Source of the DNA: an uncultured Clostridia bacterium
GTDB taxonomy: Bacteria; Bacillota; Clostridia; Oscillospirales; Acutalibacteraceae
Assembly (NCBI GenBank): GCA_947629295.1
Contig: CANRDH010000021.1
Span: forward strand, 1 to 15,461
Length of the DNA: 15,461 nt
Reading direction: 5' to 3'
Part shown: positions 1 through 6,950 of the stretch, in pieces
Numbering within the stretch: position 1 is the first letter of the stretch
Layout of the letters: the number at the start of each line of letters is the position of its first letter
The notes under the pieces: generated by a model
Seen by the model: the letters and a program-made list of their open reading frames with translations, nothing else
Told to the model about the DNA's origin: nothing
Databases searched by the model: none
Program-made: the position numbers and the translations under genes

Positions 1-28
1 AAGTAGGTTTTTGTTTTTTAGATGAATA

Positions 29-57
29 TTGCAAATATACTGTTCGGGTGGTATAAT
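29..57 (+). promoter_or_regulatory. sigma-A promoter of tyrA-aroB
   Basis: A -35 box TTGCAA (29-34) and a perfect -10 box TATAAT (52-57) are separated by exactly 17 bp. Transcription would start near 64, giving a leader of about 50 nt before the tyrA ATG at 114. A purine-rich AAGGGGGGAG (74-83) lies in this leader but is about 30 nt from the ATG, too far for a normal Shine-Dalgarno, so tyrA itself has a poor ribosome site. Confidence 0.8.
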
Positions 58-113
58 GTTCTTAGTTTATTGTAAGGGGGGAGCTTCGGGATCCTATATT
101 CCGCAGCAAATTA

Positions 114-944
114 ATGAAAATTGTAATATACGGACTGGGAATTATCGGCGGGTCCTTTGCAAAGGCAATTAAAAAATACACAGATTGCTATGTTGTAGGT
201 ATAAATCGCAGTCGCAAACCTCTTGAGGATGCACTTGCCTGTGGTGCTATAGATGAAATAGGCAATACTGAGGCTCTTTGTGATGCGGATATGCTTATTC
301 TCGGGACATTTCCGGGAGCGATGATTAAATTCATAAAGGATAATGCACAGCTTATTCCCCAAAAGTGTATAGTAACGGACAGTGCGGGCATAAAGACCGA
401 CCTTTGTCGTGAGCTTACCGAGGTATCCAAGGAATACGGCTTCAGCTTTGTAGGCTGTCACCCGATGGCAGGAAAGGAGAAAAACGGCTTTTCCGCTTCC
501 GAGGCTGATTTGTTTGTGGGTGCAAGCTGTGTAATCGTCCCGTGTGCTGCGGATAAGAGTGCGGTTGAAACCGTTGATAAGCTGATGAGAAAGCTAAGAT
601 TCGGACAGATAATGTATTCTACACCTGAGGAGCATGACAGAATCATTTCCTTCACCTCTCAGCTTCCTCATGTTATAGCCTGTTCTTATGTTATGAGTCC
701 GACCTGCCCTAAGCATATGGGATTTTCGGCAGGAAGCTACCGTGATGTGTCAAGGGTTGCAAATATCAATGAAAAGCTGTGGGCGGAGCTGTTTCTTGAA
801 AACAGAGAGCCGCTTATCAAGGAGATTAATATACTTACAGAAAATCTTAACAGCATAAAATCCGCAATACAAAACGGCGACAGAGAGGCTCTTGAGGAGC
901 TTCTCGCAAAAAGCAGAAGGATTAAGGAGGGTTTGGGAGAATGA
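114..944 (+). CDS. tyrA: Prephenate dehydrogenase (tyrosine biosynthesis)
   Basis: This cytoplasmic enzyme oxidatively decarboxylates prephenate to 4-hydroxyphenylpyruvate with NAD(P), the committed step to tyrosine. Visible in the 276-aa product are the N-terminal Rossmann motif GLGIIGGS (residues 7-14), the HPMAG motif (116-120), EHDR (173-176) and SQLPHVIA (182-189), all typical of the TyrA family. The protein ends after the helical dimerisation domain and has no C-terminal ACT domain, so tyrosine feedback through ACT is not expected. ATG at 114 is chosen because the Rossmann strand begins immediately after it and no in-frame ATG, GTG or TTG lies between it and the upstream stop at 63. The ribosome site is weak. 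The stop overlaps the aroB start by 4 bp (ATGA), implying translational coupling in an aromatic amino acid operon. Confidence 0.93.
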   Translation: MKIVIYGLGIIGGSFAKAIKKYTDCYVVGINRSRKPLEDALACGAIDEIGNTEALCDADMLILGTFPGAMIKFIKDNAQLIPQKCIVTDSAGIKTDLCRELTEVSKEYGFSFVGCHPMAGKEKNGFSASEADLFVGASCVIVPCAADKSAVETVDKLMRKLRFGQIMYSTPEEHDRIISFTSQLPHVIACSYVMSPTCPKHMGFSAGSYRDVSRVANINEKLWAELFLENREPLIKEINILTENLNSIKSAIQNGDREALEELLAKSRRIKEGLGE

Positions 945-1993
945 AAATTATTAATGTGAAAACCAATGACAGCTATGATGTTTACATTGAAAGAGGGATA
1001 CTGTCCGAAACGGGAAAATATGTCAGAAAGGTTTCCCGTGCGGTGCGTGCGGCAATAATAAGCGACAGTAATGTTGCACCGATTTATGCGGAGAGGGTCG
1101 AAAAATCTCTAAGGGAAAACGGTTTTGAAACCTCGCTGTTTGTATTTGAAGCGGGCGAGGAAAGAAAAAGACTTTCAACCGTTGAACAAATGTACGCACA
1201 TTTCTTTGATAATGATATGACAAGAAGCGATATAGTCGTTGCCCTCGGAGGCGGCGTTGTCGGAGATATGGCGGGATATGCCGCGGCAAGTTATCTCAGG
1301 GGGATAGATTTTGTACAGATACCGACCAGCTTGCTTGCGCAGGTGGATTCCTCTGTCGGGGGAAAAACAGGGGTTGACCTTTCCGTCGGAAAGAATCTTG
1401 TGGGGGCATTCAAACAGCCGAAAGCCGTGCTTATTGACCCCGATACTCTTGATACTCTGCCGCAAAAGTTTTTTAATGACGGTATGGGAGAGGTTATAAA
1501 ATACGGCTGTATACGCAGCAGGACTCTTTTTGAAAGACTGGAAAAGGAAAATGCAATGGATTTCATAGATGATATCATATATGAATGTATTTCCATAAAG
1601 AGTCTGGTTGTTGAGCATGACACACTTGATACGGGAGAAAGGGCTATTCTGAATTTCGGGCATACCTTCGGTCATGCATTGGAAAAGCTTTATAATTACA
1701 GCGGCATAACACACGGTGAGGCTGTAGGCGTCGGTGCTTTCCTAATAACGCAGATAACCGAAAAGAAGGGTATTACAGAAGCGGGAAGTGCGGAAAGAAT
1801 CTATAAGCTTCTGAAAAAATACAATATGGCAACAAGCACGGAATTTTCGATTAATGATATTGTCAAGGCAACCAGAGGGGACAAGAAAAGCAGCGGCAAG
1901 GGTATAAGCTTTATTTTCCTGAGAAGTATTGGTGATTGCTTTATACAGCGAATTGAAAACAGTGATGTAAAGGAATTTTTTGCAGGGAAATAA
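941..1993 (+). CDS. aroB: 3-dehydroquinate synthase
   Basis: AroB converts DAHP to 3-dehydroquinate, the second step of the shikimate pathway, using NAD and a divalent metal in the cytoplasm. The 350-aa length is normal. Visible hallmarks are the nucleotide-binding GGGVVGDMAGY (103-113), QIPTSLLAQVDSSVGGKTGV (126-145), DGMGEVIKYG with the metal-ligand Glu (180-189), GHTFGHALE (240-248) and HGEAVGVG (258-265) with metal-binding His residues. The start is supported by AAGGAGG about 10 nt upstream and by the 4-bp overlap with tyrA. The pair share one promoter and end at the hairpin directly downstream. No other shikimate gene is in the window. Confidence 0.96.
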   Translation: MKIINVKTNDSYDVYIERGILSETGKYVRKVSRAVRAAIISDSNVAPIYAERVEKSLRENGFETSLFVFEAGEERKRLSTVEQMYAHFFDNDMTRSDIVVALGGGVVGDMAGYAAASYLRGIDFVQIPTSLLAQVDSSVGGKTGVDLSVGKNLVGAFKQPKAVLIDPDTLDTLPQKFFNDGMGEVIKYGCIRSRTLFERLEKENAMDFIDDIIYECISIKSLVVEHDTLDTGERAILNFGHTFGHALEKLYNYSGITHGEAVGVGAFLITQITEKKGITEAGSAERIYKLLKKYNMATSTEFSINDIVKATRGDKKSSGKGISFIFLRSIGDCFIQRIENSDVKEFFAGK

Positions 1994-2002
1994 AAAAACA
2001 GG

Positions 2003-2041
2003 CTGCGGGATGCAATCGTACATCCTGCAGTCTCTTTTTTT
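2003..2041. terminator. Bidirectional intrinsic terminator between aroB and the membrane-protein gene
   Basis: A 10-bp stem pairs 2003-2012 with 2021-2030 (one G-U pair) around an 8-nt loop. It is followed by a T-run at 2035-2041 for the plus strand and preceded by an A-run (1992-1998) that serves as the T-run on the minus strand. It lies between the stops of two converging genes and can end both transcripts. Confidence 0.9.
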
Positions 2042-2657
2042 ATACATTTGCTGATGCGTTTTTTTCGTATTTTTCTTCCTCTTTCATGAGGGTAATGAAT
2101 TTTTTCTTAAGCTCGATTGAAAGATAAGGTCTGAGCTTATCAAGAGTCATTTTGTTAGGTGTGAATATAAGCAGAGCCGGTTTTTGTCTGATTTTATCAT
2201 GTATCAGAACGTAATAGCTTGAGTTGCCTGTGTTATTTTCTTCTGCATGAAGTACAAGATTGTGCTTTGACGGTTCAACATTGCGCTTGCCTGTTTTGTA
2301 ATCGTAAAGCTTACCTATATCGTCAATGCCTTTTATATCAAATACTGTTATTTTGCGGCGCTTAGCCTTTCCCTTTATACGCTCTATGCGCATTTCGCCG
2401 GTTACAAACGTATATTCGTATTCTACCCCCGAATTTCTTATAATATATACAATAAGCCATATCCCCAAGCCCAGAAGTATGAAGGAAATCGGTATGAGAA
2501 AAGAAAACGTTCCTGAGAAGAATACGCACAATGCAATGACTGCAACAATACCGCATATTGAAGCTATTATGCTTATAAGCTGTTTTGTGGTAAATTTTTT
2601 CTGAACTATCTGCTCATAGTAATTATCCATTTTTGTTACGTCTATTAATTTATCCAT
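2040..2657 (-). CDS. Two-helix membrane protein of unknown function (possibly DUF6106-like)
   Basis: The 205-aa product is not confidently recognised. It has a short polar N-terminus with the patch MDNYYEQIVQKK (residues 10-21), two adjacent hydrophobic segments at about 28-48 and 52-72 forming a helical hairpin, and a cytoplasmic beta-rich domain (about 80-185) that is basic around KGKAKRRK and ends in a charged lysine/glutamate-rich helix. The N-terminal patch and layout recall small clostridial membrane proteins annotated DUF6106; that is memory-based and unchecked. The start at 2657 is chosen because GGAGGG sits just upstream in the transcript, while the internal Met at residue 10 has no ribosome site. 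It is monocistronic, with its own promoter and the shared terminator. No enzymatic motif is visible. Confidence 0.75.
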   Translation of the reverse strand: MDKLIDVTKMDNYYEQIVQKKFTTKQLISIIASICGIVAVIALCVFFSGTFSFLIPISFILLGLGIWLIVYIIRNSGVEYEYTFVTGEMRIERIKGKAKRRKITVFDIKGIDDIGKLYDYKTGKRNVEPSKHNLVLHAEENNTGNSSYYVLIHDKIRQKPALLIFTPNKMTLDKLRPYLSIELKKKFITLMKEEEKYEKNASANV

Positions 2658-2710
2658 AAGGAGCCCTCCGAACCGTTTTTTATTCTATGAAAATTTAAAA
2701 GCATACGGTT

Positions 2711-2739
2711 ATTATACCACATATTGCACAAAAAATCAA
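2711..2739 (-). promoter_or_regulatory. Sigma-A promoter with extended -10 for the membrane-protein gene
   Basis: On the minus strand a -35 box TTGATT (2739-2734) and a perfect -10 box TATAAT (2716-2711) are 17 bp apart, with TGG directly before the -10 forming an extended -10 (TGN). The expected start near 2704 gives a leader of about 47 nt. Confidence 0.8.
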
Positions 2740-2800
2740 ATAAATTTCTATATGCTTTTCAAAAAAATACATCATTAAGTTGAATCTTATTATCAGTAAT

Positions 2801-2845
2801 AAAAAAATCGGATATGCCCAAGCTGTTTTTGGGTATATCCGATTT
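2801..2845 (-). terminator. Intrinsic terminator downstream of the cyclophilin gene
   Basis: A strong 15-bp stem pairs 2806-2820 with 2830-2844 (one G-U pair). Read on the minus strand it is followed by seven T residues (plus-strand A-run 2801-2807). It terminates minus-strand transcription from the cyclophilin gene, or from a separate small RNA carrying the adjacent folded element. Confidence 0.85.
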
Positions 2846-2890
2846 GGGCGACATCTCCGCAGTCTGTAGAGGCGGAGGACTTCCTGCCCA
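2845..2890 (-). other. Folded RNA element of unknown function upstream of the terminator
   Basis: Directly before the cyclophilin terminator (minus-strand sense) is a second inverted repeat. The outer arm is TGGGC/GCCCA (2845-2849 with 2886-2890) and the inner arm CTCCGC/GCGGAG (2855-2860 with 2872-2877), separated by an asymmetric internal loop and capped by an 11-nt loop. No poly-T run follows it, so it is not itself a terminator. It matches no riboswitch or small RNA I can name. It could be a 3'-UTR structure, an mRNA-stabilising hairpin or part of a small RNA. The strand is inferred from the adjoining terminator. The rest of 2658-2942 shows only the promoter of the membrane gene. Confidence 0.45.
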
Positions 2891-2942
2891 TTAAGTTAAA
2901 AATTGTTTTGAGGATTCTGTATGCAATTCCTTATCGGAATAA

Positions 2943-3713
2943 TCACTTATCCTCCGTGCGGATGGTAATTGAATTGATAATCGGTTGTTCGCTTTCGGGA
3001 ATGGTGCCGTTGTCATCCGTGGGCTTTGCATCCGTACATACCTTATCAACAACATCCATACCCTCGGTTACATGGCCGAATCCGGCGTATTCTCCGTCAA
3101 GGAACAAACTGTCTTTGTGCACAATAAAGAATTGTGAGGAGGCGCTGTTCGGGTCATTAGCTCTTGCCATTGATATTGTACCTCTTGTGTGGGAAATTGT
3201 ATTGTTATAGCCGTTTGAACTGAATTCGCCGACGATTGTTTCCGGCTCCTCCGTGCCGTCCTTGGCTTGGCCGCCCTGCATCATGAAGCCCTCCATGATC
3301 CTGTGGAATGTAAGACCGTCGTAAAATTTTGAATTTGCAAGCTTTACAAAGTTTTCCACGGTCTTAGGAGCGGACTCGGGGTCGAGCTCAACGGTGATTT
3401 TCCCGTAATCCTTTATATCAATGTCCGCATAATAAGTTTTGGTTTCGTCTATTATTGATTCGCCTGAGTCAAGTGAGCTTTGAGTGCTTTCCTCTGCGGA
3501 GGATTGTGAGCCGTTGCTGTCGTTTGACAATACAAGTGCAAGAATAAGCAATCCTACTATAATTACTACAACAACGATTGCCGTTATTATGCCCGTTTTG
3601 AGCTTCTTACCCGTTTCCTTTACGTCAACAGCCGGCTGCTGCTTTTTTGGTGCGGGTGTTGTCGGAGTTTTTTTCCTTGGAGCCGGTCCTTTTTTCTTTC
3701 TGTTCTTAGCCAT
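2943..3713 (-). CDS. Membrane-anchored cyclophilin-type peptidyl-prolyl isomerase
   Basis: This protein catalyses cis-trans isomerisation of peptidyl-prolyl bonds and probably helps fold exported proteins at the outer face of the membrane. The 256-aa product has a Lys/Pro-rich cytoplasmic N-terminus (1-40), one membrane helix (about 41-63), a Ser/Glu-rich linker (64-92) and a cyclophilin domain (about 95-254). Visible catalytic-core motifs are TFHRIM with the active-site Arg (138), MMQGG with Gln146, SMARA (181-185), SQFFI (193-197) and the GFGHV turn (211-215). A longer frame reaches 3794, but that ATG lies inside the -10 box, so it cannot be in the mRNA. The ATG at 3713 follows AGAAAGGA and is chosen. 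The gene has its own promoter and terminator and is divergent from the phage cassette. Confidence 0.92.
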   Translation of the reverse strand: MAKNRKKKGPAPRKKTPTTPAPKKQQPAVDVKETGKKLKTGIITAIVVVVIIVGLLILALVLSNDSNGSQSSAEESTQSSLDSGESIIDETKTYYADIDIKDYGKITVELDPESAPKTVENFVKLANSKFYDGLTFHRIMEGFMMQGGQAKDGTEEPETIVGEFSSNGYNNTISHTRGTISMARANDPNSASSQFFIVHKDSLFLDGEYAGFGHVTEGMDVVDKVCTDAKPTDDNGTIPESEQPIINSITIRTEDK

Positions 3714-3793
3714 TGTTTCAAATCCTTTCTGCGGCTGTATCATTGACAGCACATAATTAGTTCTTGTATCCGCGTTCGGATAGCGACACCACA

Positions 3794-3822
3794 ATCATAA
3801 CATATTACGGGTAAAAATTCAA
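3794..3822 (-). promoter_or_regulatory. Sigma-A promoter with extended -10 for the cyclophilin gene
   Basis: On the minus strand TTGAAT (3822-3817) and TATGAT (3799-3794) are 17 bp apart, preceded by TGT for an extended -10. The start near 3787 gives a leader of about 74 nt, which contains a small hairpin (TATCCG, loop AACG, CGGATA) at about 3768-3783. This promoter fixes the cyclophilin start at 3713. Confidence 0.78.
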
Positions 3823-3907
3823 TTTATAATGATCAAGAAAATATCTGATTCATAAATATTTTGGGAAAATTAAAGAAAAACACTAAAAATTTAAGATTTT
3901 TCGAATG

Positions 3908-3939
3908 AAGTTGACCTTTTTCGGTCAATTTTTTTTATT
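3908..3939 (+). promoter_or_regulatory. Dyad before the phage cassette: orphan terminator/attenuator or promoter-operator
   Basis: TTGACC (3911-3916) and GGTCAA (3923-3928) form an inverted repeat with a 6-nt loop, extendable to 9 bp (3908-3931), followed by a T-run (3929-3936). It looks like an intrinsic terminator on the plus strand, yet no plus-strand gene precedes it. Alternatively TTGACC is a good -35 box with a poor -10 (TTTATT, 3934-3939) at 17 bp, which would make the dyad an operator over the cassette promoter and place transcription start about 25 nt before the first gene. A weaker upstream promoter (TTGGGA 3861-3866, TAAAAA 3884-3889) would make it a leader attenuator. The remainder of 3823-3907 is AT-rich with no gene. 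Confidence 0.5.
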
Positions 3940-3970
3940 TTTAACCCGTCATTTGAAAGGGGGTATGATC

Positions 3971-4510
3971 TTGAAGAAAAAGGAGAGGGGGCTGACTCCA
4001 AGAGAAAAACAATTTTGCTGTCTTTATGCAAACAACGGGAATTTTAAAGAAGCCGCAATTTGCGCAGGCTTCAGCCAGCCTGACAGGGTCGGCGCGGCAC
4101 TTTTGCTTAGGGATGATATAAATGCGGAAATAGAAAGAATATATAAATCCCGCACAAAGAATTATCGCCAAAGGGCAAGAGCGGGCTATGAAAGGCTTGC
4201 CTTTGGAAATGTTTCCGACGCGGTGCGTCTTATGTTTGACGAAAATCCGTCGGAAAAATCCCTTGAAGCCTATGATTTATTTAATGTCGCCGAAATAAAA
4301 AGACCAAAGGACGGTGCTATGGAAATAAAGTTTTTCGACAGAATAAAGGCTCTTGAAAAGCTTGAATATGCCGAGGAAAGCGAGCAAAAGGGCATATCGG
4401 ATTTTTATAATGCACTTATCGGCGGAATAAAAAATTCTGATAAGGAAAATAATGTTCTTGGGGAAGGAGAGAATATTAAGCCTGAAACTGCGGAGGAGGA
4501 AATTACTTGA
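3971..4510 (+). CDS. terS: Phage terminase small subunit
   Basis: The small terminase binds phage DNA and hands it to the large subunit to begin packaging. The 179-aa product has the N-terminal signature TPREKQFCCLYANNGNFKEA (about 9-28), followed by a helix-turn-helix-like stretch to about residue 50, as in the terminase-2/XtmA family, then a charged helical middle and an acidic C-terminus. The frame is open back to 3905, but the ribosome site AAGGGGGT (3957-3964) is 6 nt from TTG at 3971 and abuts ATG at 3965, so TTG is favoured and ATG 3965 is the alternative. Its TGA overlaps the TTG of the large terminase by 3 nt. It is the first gene of the structural cassette, and its position immediately before TerL supports the call. 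Confidence 0.85.
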   Translation: MKKKERGLTPREKQFCCLYANNGNFKEAAICAGFSQPDRVGAALLLRDDINAEIERIYKSRTKNYRQRARAGYERLAFGNVSDAVRLMFDENPSEKSLEAYDLFNVAEIKRPKDGAMEIKFFDRIKALEKLEYAEESEQKGISDFYNALIGGIKNSDKENNVLGEGENIKPETAEEEIT

Positions 4511-5754
4511 AATACAAATCTTTTTCTCCAAAACAGCTGAAGCTTCTAAGATGGTGGTGTGACGGAAGTGACAGTGCGTACTGTGACGGTATTATCTGCG
4601 ACGGCGCTGTGAGGAGCGGTAAGACGCTGTGCATGAGTGTGTCCTTTATTTCCTGGGCAATGCTAAATTTTGAGGGCGGCAGCTTCGCTATGTGCGGAAA
4701 AACTATAAGATCGCTCAAAAGAAATCTTGTCGTTCCTCTGCTCAATGTACTGTCAGATTTGGGTTTTGAGGTCAGAGACAGACTTTCGTCAAACATACTT
4801 GAAGTCCAGATAAGGGGAAGAAAAAATATATTCTATCTTTTCGGAGGAAGGGACGAAGGCTCGGCGGCGCTTATACAGGGAATAACGCTTTGCGGGGTGC
4901 TTTTTGACGAGGCTGCGCTTATGCCGAGGTCATTTGTTGAGCAGGCTGTGGCAAGATGTTCCGTTGAGGGCTCAAAGCTGTGGTTTAACTGTAACCCCGA
5001 ATATCCTCAGCATTGGTTTTGTACCGAATGGGTTAAGAAGGTTAAGGAGAAAAACCTATTTTATATTCATTTTACTATGGAGGATAACCCGTCCTTATCC
5101 AAGTCGATAATGAGACGTTATCAAAAGCTTTATTCGGGAAGCTTTTATCAAAGATATGTTCTTGGTAAATGGACTGCGACAGAGGGACTTGTATATCCGT
5201 TTATGTCGGACGAAAAAATGCTTTATGATGAGCCGAAGGGGGGATTTGACGATTTTGTTATTTCCTGCGACTACGGTACTGTCAATCCGTCTTCGTTCGG
5301 TCTGTGGGGACTCAGCGGAGGTATCTGGTACAGGATAAGCGAATATTATTACAGTTCACGCAGAGAGGGGTCTTCACGCACTGATGAGGAGCATTATAAG
5401 GGATTATGCGACCTTGCAGGCACGAGGAATATTTCGGAGATTATTGTTGACCCGTCGGCGGCAAGCTTTATCGAGGTCATAAAAAGACATGGAAGCTTCA
5501 AAGTGACGGCGGCAAAAAATAATGTAACTGACGGAATAAGGCAGGTAAGTACCGCGCTTAAGCAGGGAGATATAAGAATATGCCGCTGCTGCACCGACTG
5601 CATACGGGAGTTCGGTATGTACCGTTGGGAAAGCGGCGGCAGAGATATTCCGCTGAAGGAAAATGATCATGCTATGGATGATGTGAGGTATTTTGTTGCC
5701 ACCTATCTGAACAGATACGACGACAGCATATATGCACTGGCTTCAGTCAGATAG
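4507..5754 (+). CDS. terL: Phage terminase large subunit (packaging ATPase/nuclease)
   Basis: TerL translocates DNA into the prohead with ATP and cuts concatemers. The 415-aa product is full length for the XtmB/PBSX type. The ATPase domain shows Walker A GAVRSGKT (33-40), Walker B VLFDEA (131-136) with the catalytic Glu, and coupling motif NCNPE (161-165). The nuclease domain shows the three acidic positions expected of an RNase H fold: CDYGT (Asp255), VDPSA (Asp315) and HAMDDVRY (Asp391/392). All catalytic residues therefore look intact, which argues against decay. It starts at TTG, overlapping the small terminase stop. A cysteine cluster CRCCTDC (359-365) near the C-terminus is unusual. Confidence 0.95.
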   Translation: MKYKSFSPKQLKLLRWWCDGSDSAYCDGIICDGAVRSGKTLCMSVSFISWAMLNFEGGSFAMCGKTIRSLKRNLVVPLLNVLSDLGFEVRDRLSSNILEVQIRGRKNIFYLFGGRDEGSAALIQGITLCGVLFDEAALMPRSFVEQAVARCSVEGSKLWFNCNPEYPQHWFCTEWVKKVKEKNLFYIHFTMEDNPSLSKSIMRRYQKLYSGSFYQRYVLGKWTATEGLVYPFMSDEKMLYDEPKGGFDDFVISCDYGTVNPSSFGLWGLSGGIWYRISEYYYSSRREGSSRTDEEHYKGLCDLAGTRNISEIIVDPSAASFIEVIKRHGSFKVTAAKNNVTDGIRQVSTALKQGDIRICRCCTDCIREFGMYRWESGGRDIPLKENDHAMDDVRYFVATYLNRYDDSIYALASVR

Positions 5755-5799
5755 TATGGAAAGCGGCGGCTCACCGCTGCGGAAGAGAGGTGATATAAA

Positions 5800-6948
5800 T
5801 TGGGTTGGTTTAATAAAAAAAACAGAAATAAGACAAGCGGTTTTGCTGTGCAGACGGCAGGGAGCGAGGGATATAATCACCCGTTTTCCTGTATCAGAAA
5901 TTACAGTCCGCTCGGCTGCTTTGAAAAAAATCTGTATCGTTCACTCAGGGAATCCATTCCTGTGATTGACGCGGCTATATACAAGATTATAAGACTTGTG
6001 GGTAAATTTACTGTTAAATGCTCCGATAAAAAAGCAGAAAGAAAATTGGAGGAGTTTCTGAGAAATGTAAGAGTGAACGGAATATCCTGCGGTATTGATA
6101 CTTTTATATCCGAGTATCTCGAACAGCTGCTTACATATGGTACTGCCGTAGGTGAAATGGTTTTAGCTCAGGACGGTAATATTGCCGCACTTTATAACAG
6201 CTCGCTTGATAATGTTGAACTTTGCAGCAGAGAAAATCCTTTTGATGTCAGTATTAATGCCATAGATGAAACCGGAGTGAAAAAGCCGGTAAGATATCCC
6301 GAGCTTATATTGTGCAGTGCAATTATGCCCGAGCCGGGTAAGCTTTACGGCACGTCTGTATTAAAGGGTCTTCCGTTCGTAAGCGATATATTACTTAAAA
6401 TTATCAATGCTGTAGGCACCAATTGGGACAGAGTGGGAAATGTCCGTTTTGCCGTTACATATAAGCCGAATGAAGGCGACAGAGGCAGTACTAAGGAAAA
6501 GGCTATGCTGATAGCCTCCGAATGGAGTAAGGCGATGAAGAGCAGGGAGCCGAGGGATTTTGTGTCCGTGGGCGAAGTAAGTATAAAGGCGATAGGTGCG
6601 GATAATCAAATACCTGACAGCGAGGTTCCCGTGCGGCAGATACTTGAGCAAATAGTTGCAAAGCTTTCAATACCACCTTTCCTTTTGGGGCTTACATGGT
6701 CAACAACGGAAAGAATGTCCTCGCAGCAGGCGGATATCCTTACAAGTGAGCTTGAATATTACAGACGTGTGCTTAATGAAAGCATAAGAAAAATATGCCG
6801 TACATTTCTTAGGCTCAACGGCTTTGATGACGGATGCGAAATTATATGGGATAATATCAATCTTCAGGATGAGGTCGAGCTTGCAAAGGCAAGGCTTTAT
6901 AACGCTCAGGCAGAGGAGATTGAAAAACGTATTGAAAAGGTGGAATGA
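5800..6948 (+). CDS. Phage portal protein
   Basis: The portal forms the dodecameric ring at the capsid vertex through which DNA enters and to which the neck binds. The 382-aa product shows the usual landmarks of gut-Firmicute portals: YGTAVGEMV (113-121) in the wing, LYGTSVLKG (182-190), a central helical region and IPPFLLG (291-297), followed by STTERMSSQQADI and a helical C-terminus (302-382). The start is TTG at 5800, preceded by AGAGAGGTGATATAAA. The 45-nt gap after TerL contains a short GC-rich dyad (AGCGG/CCGCT, about 5762-5778) that might influence initiation. Its 3' end overlaps the protease gene by a few nt. Confidence 0.93.
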   Translation: MGWFNKKNRNKTSGFAVQTAGSEGYNHPFSCIRNYSPLGCFEKNLYRSLRESIPVIDAAIYKIIRLVGKFTVKCSDKKAERKLEEFLRNVRVNGISCGIDTFISEYLEQLLTYGTAVGEMVLAQDGNIAALYNSSLDNVELCSRENPFDVSINAIDETGVKKPVRYPELILCSAIMPEPGKLYGTSVLKGLPFVSDILLKIINAVGTNWDRVGNVRFAVTYKPNEGDRGSTKEKAMLIASEWSKAMKSREPRDFVSVGEVSIKAIGADNQIPDSEVPVRQILEQIVAKLSIPPFLLGLTWSTTERMSSQQADILTSELEYYRRVLNESIRKICRTFLRLNGFDDGCEIIWDNINLQDEVELAKARLYNAQAEEIEKRIEKVE

Positions 6949-6950
6949 TT

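Noticed and set aside
1175..1714. Long minus-strand open frame opposite aroB (179 codons)
   Set aside because: It is the antisense shadow of aroB, with no ribosome site and no recognisable domain.
3714..3794. N-terminal extension of the cyclophilin to an ATG at 3794
   Set aside because: The ATG lies within the -10 box of a good promoter, and the extension lacks signal or membrane character; ATG 3713 has a ribosome site.
3824..3829. Plus-strand TATAAT as a cassette promoter
   Set aside because: No -35-like hexamer lies 16-18 bp upstream, and the region is simply AT-rich next to the minus-strand promoter.
5628..5770. 13-nt direct repeat GGAAAGCGGCGGC at 5628 and 5758
   Set aside because: Only two copies, one inside terL and one between genes, with no other sign of a repeat element; probably chance.
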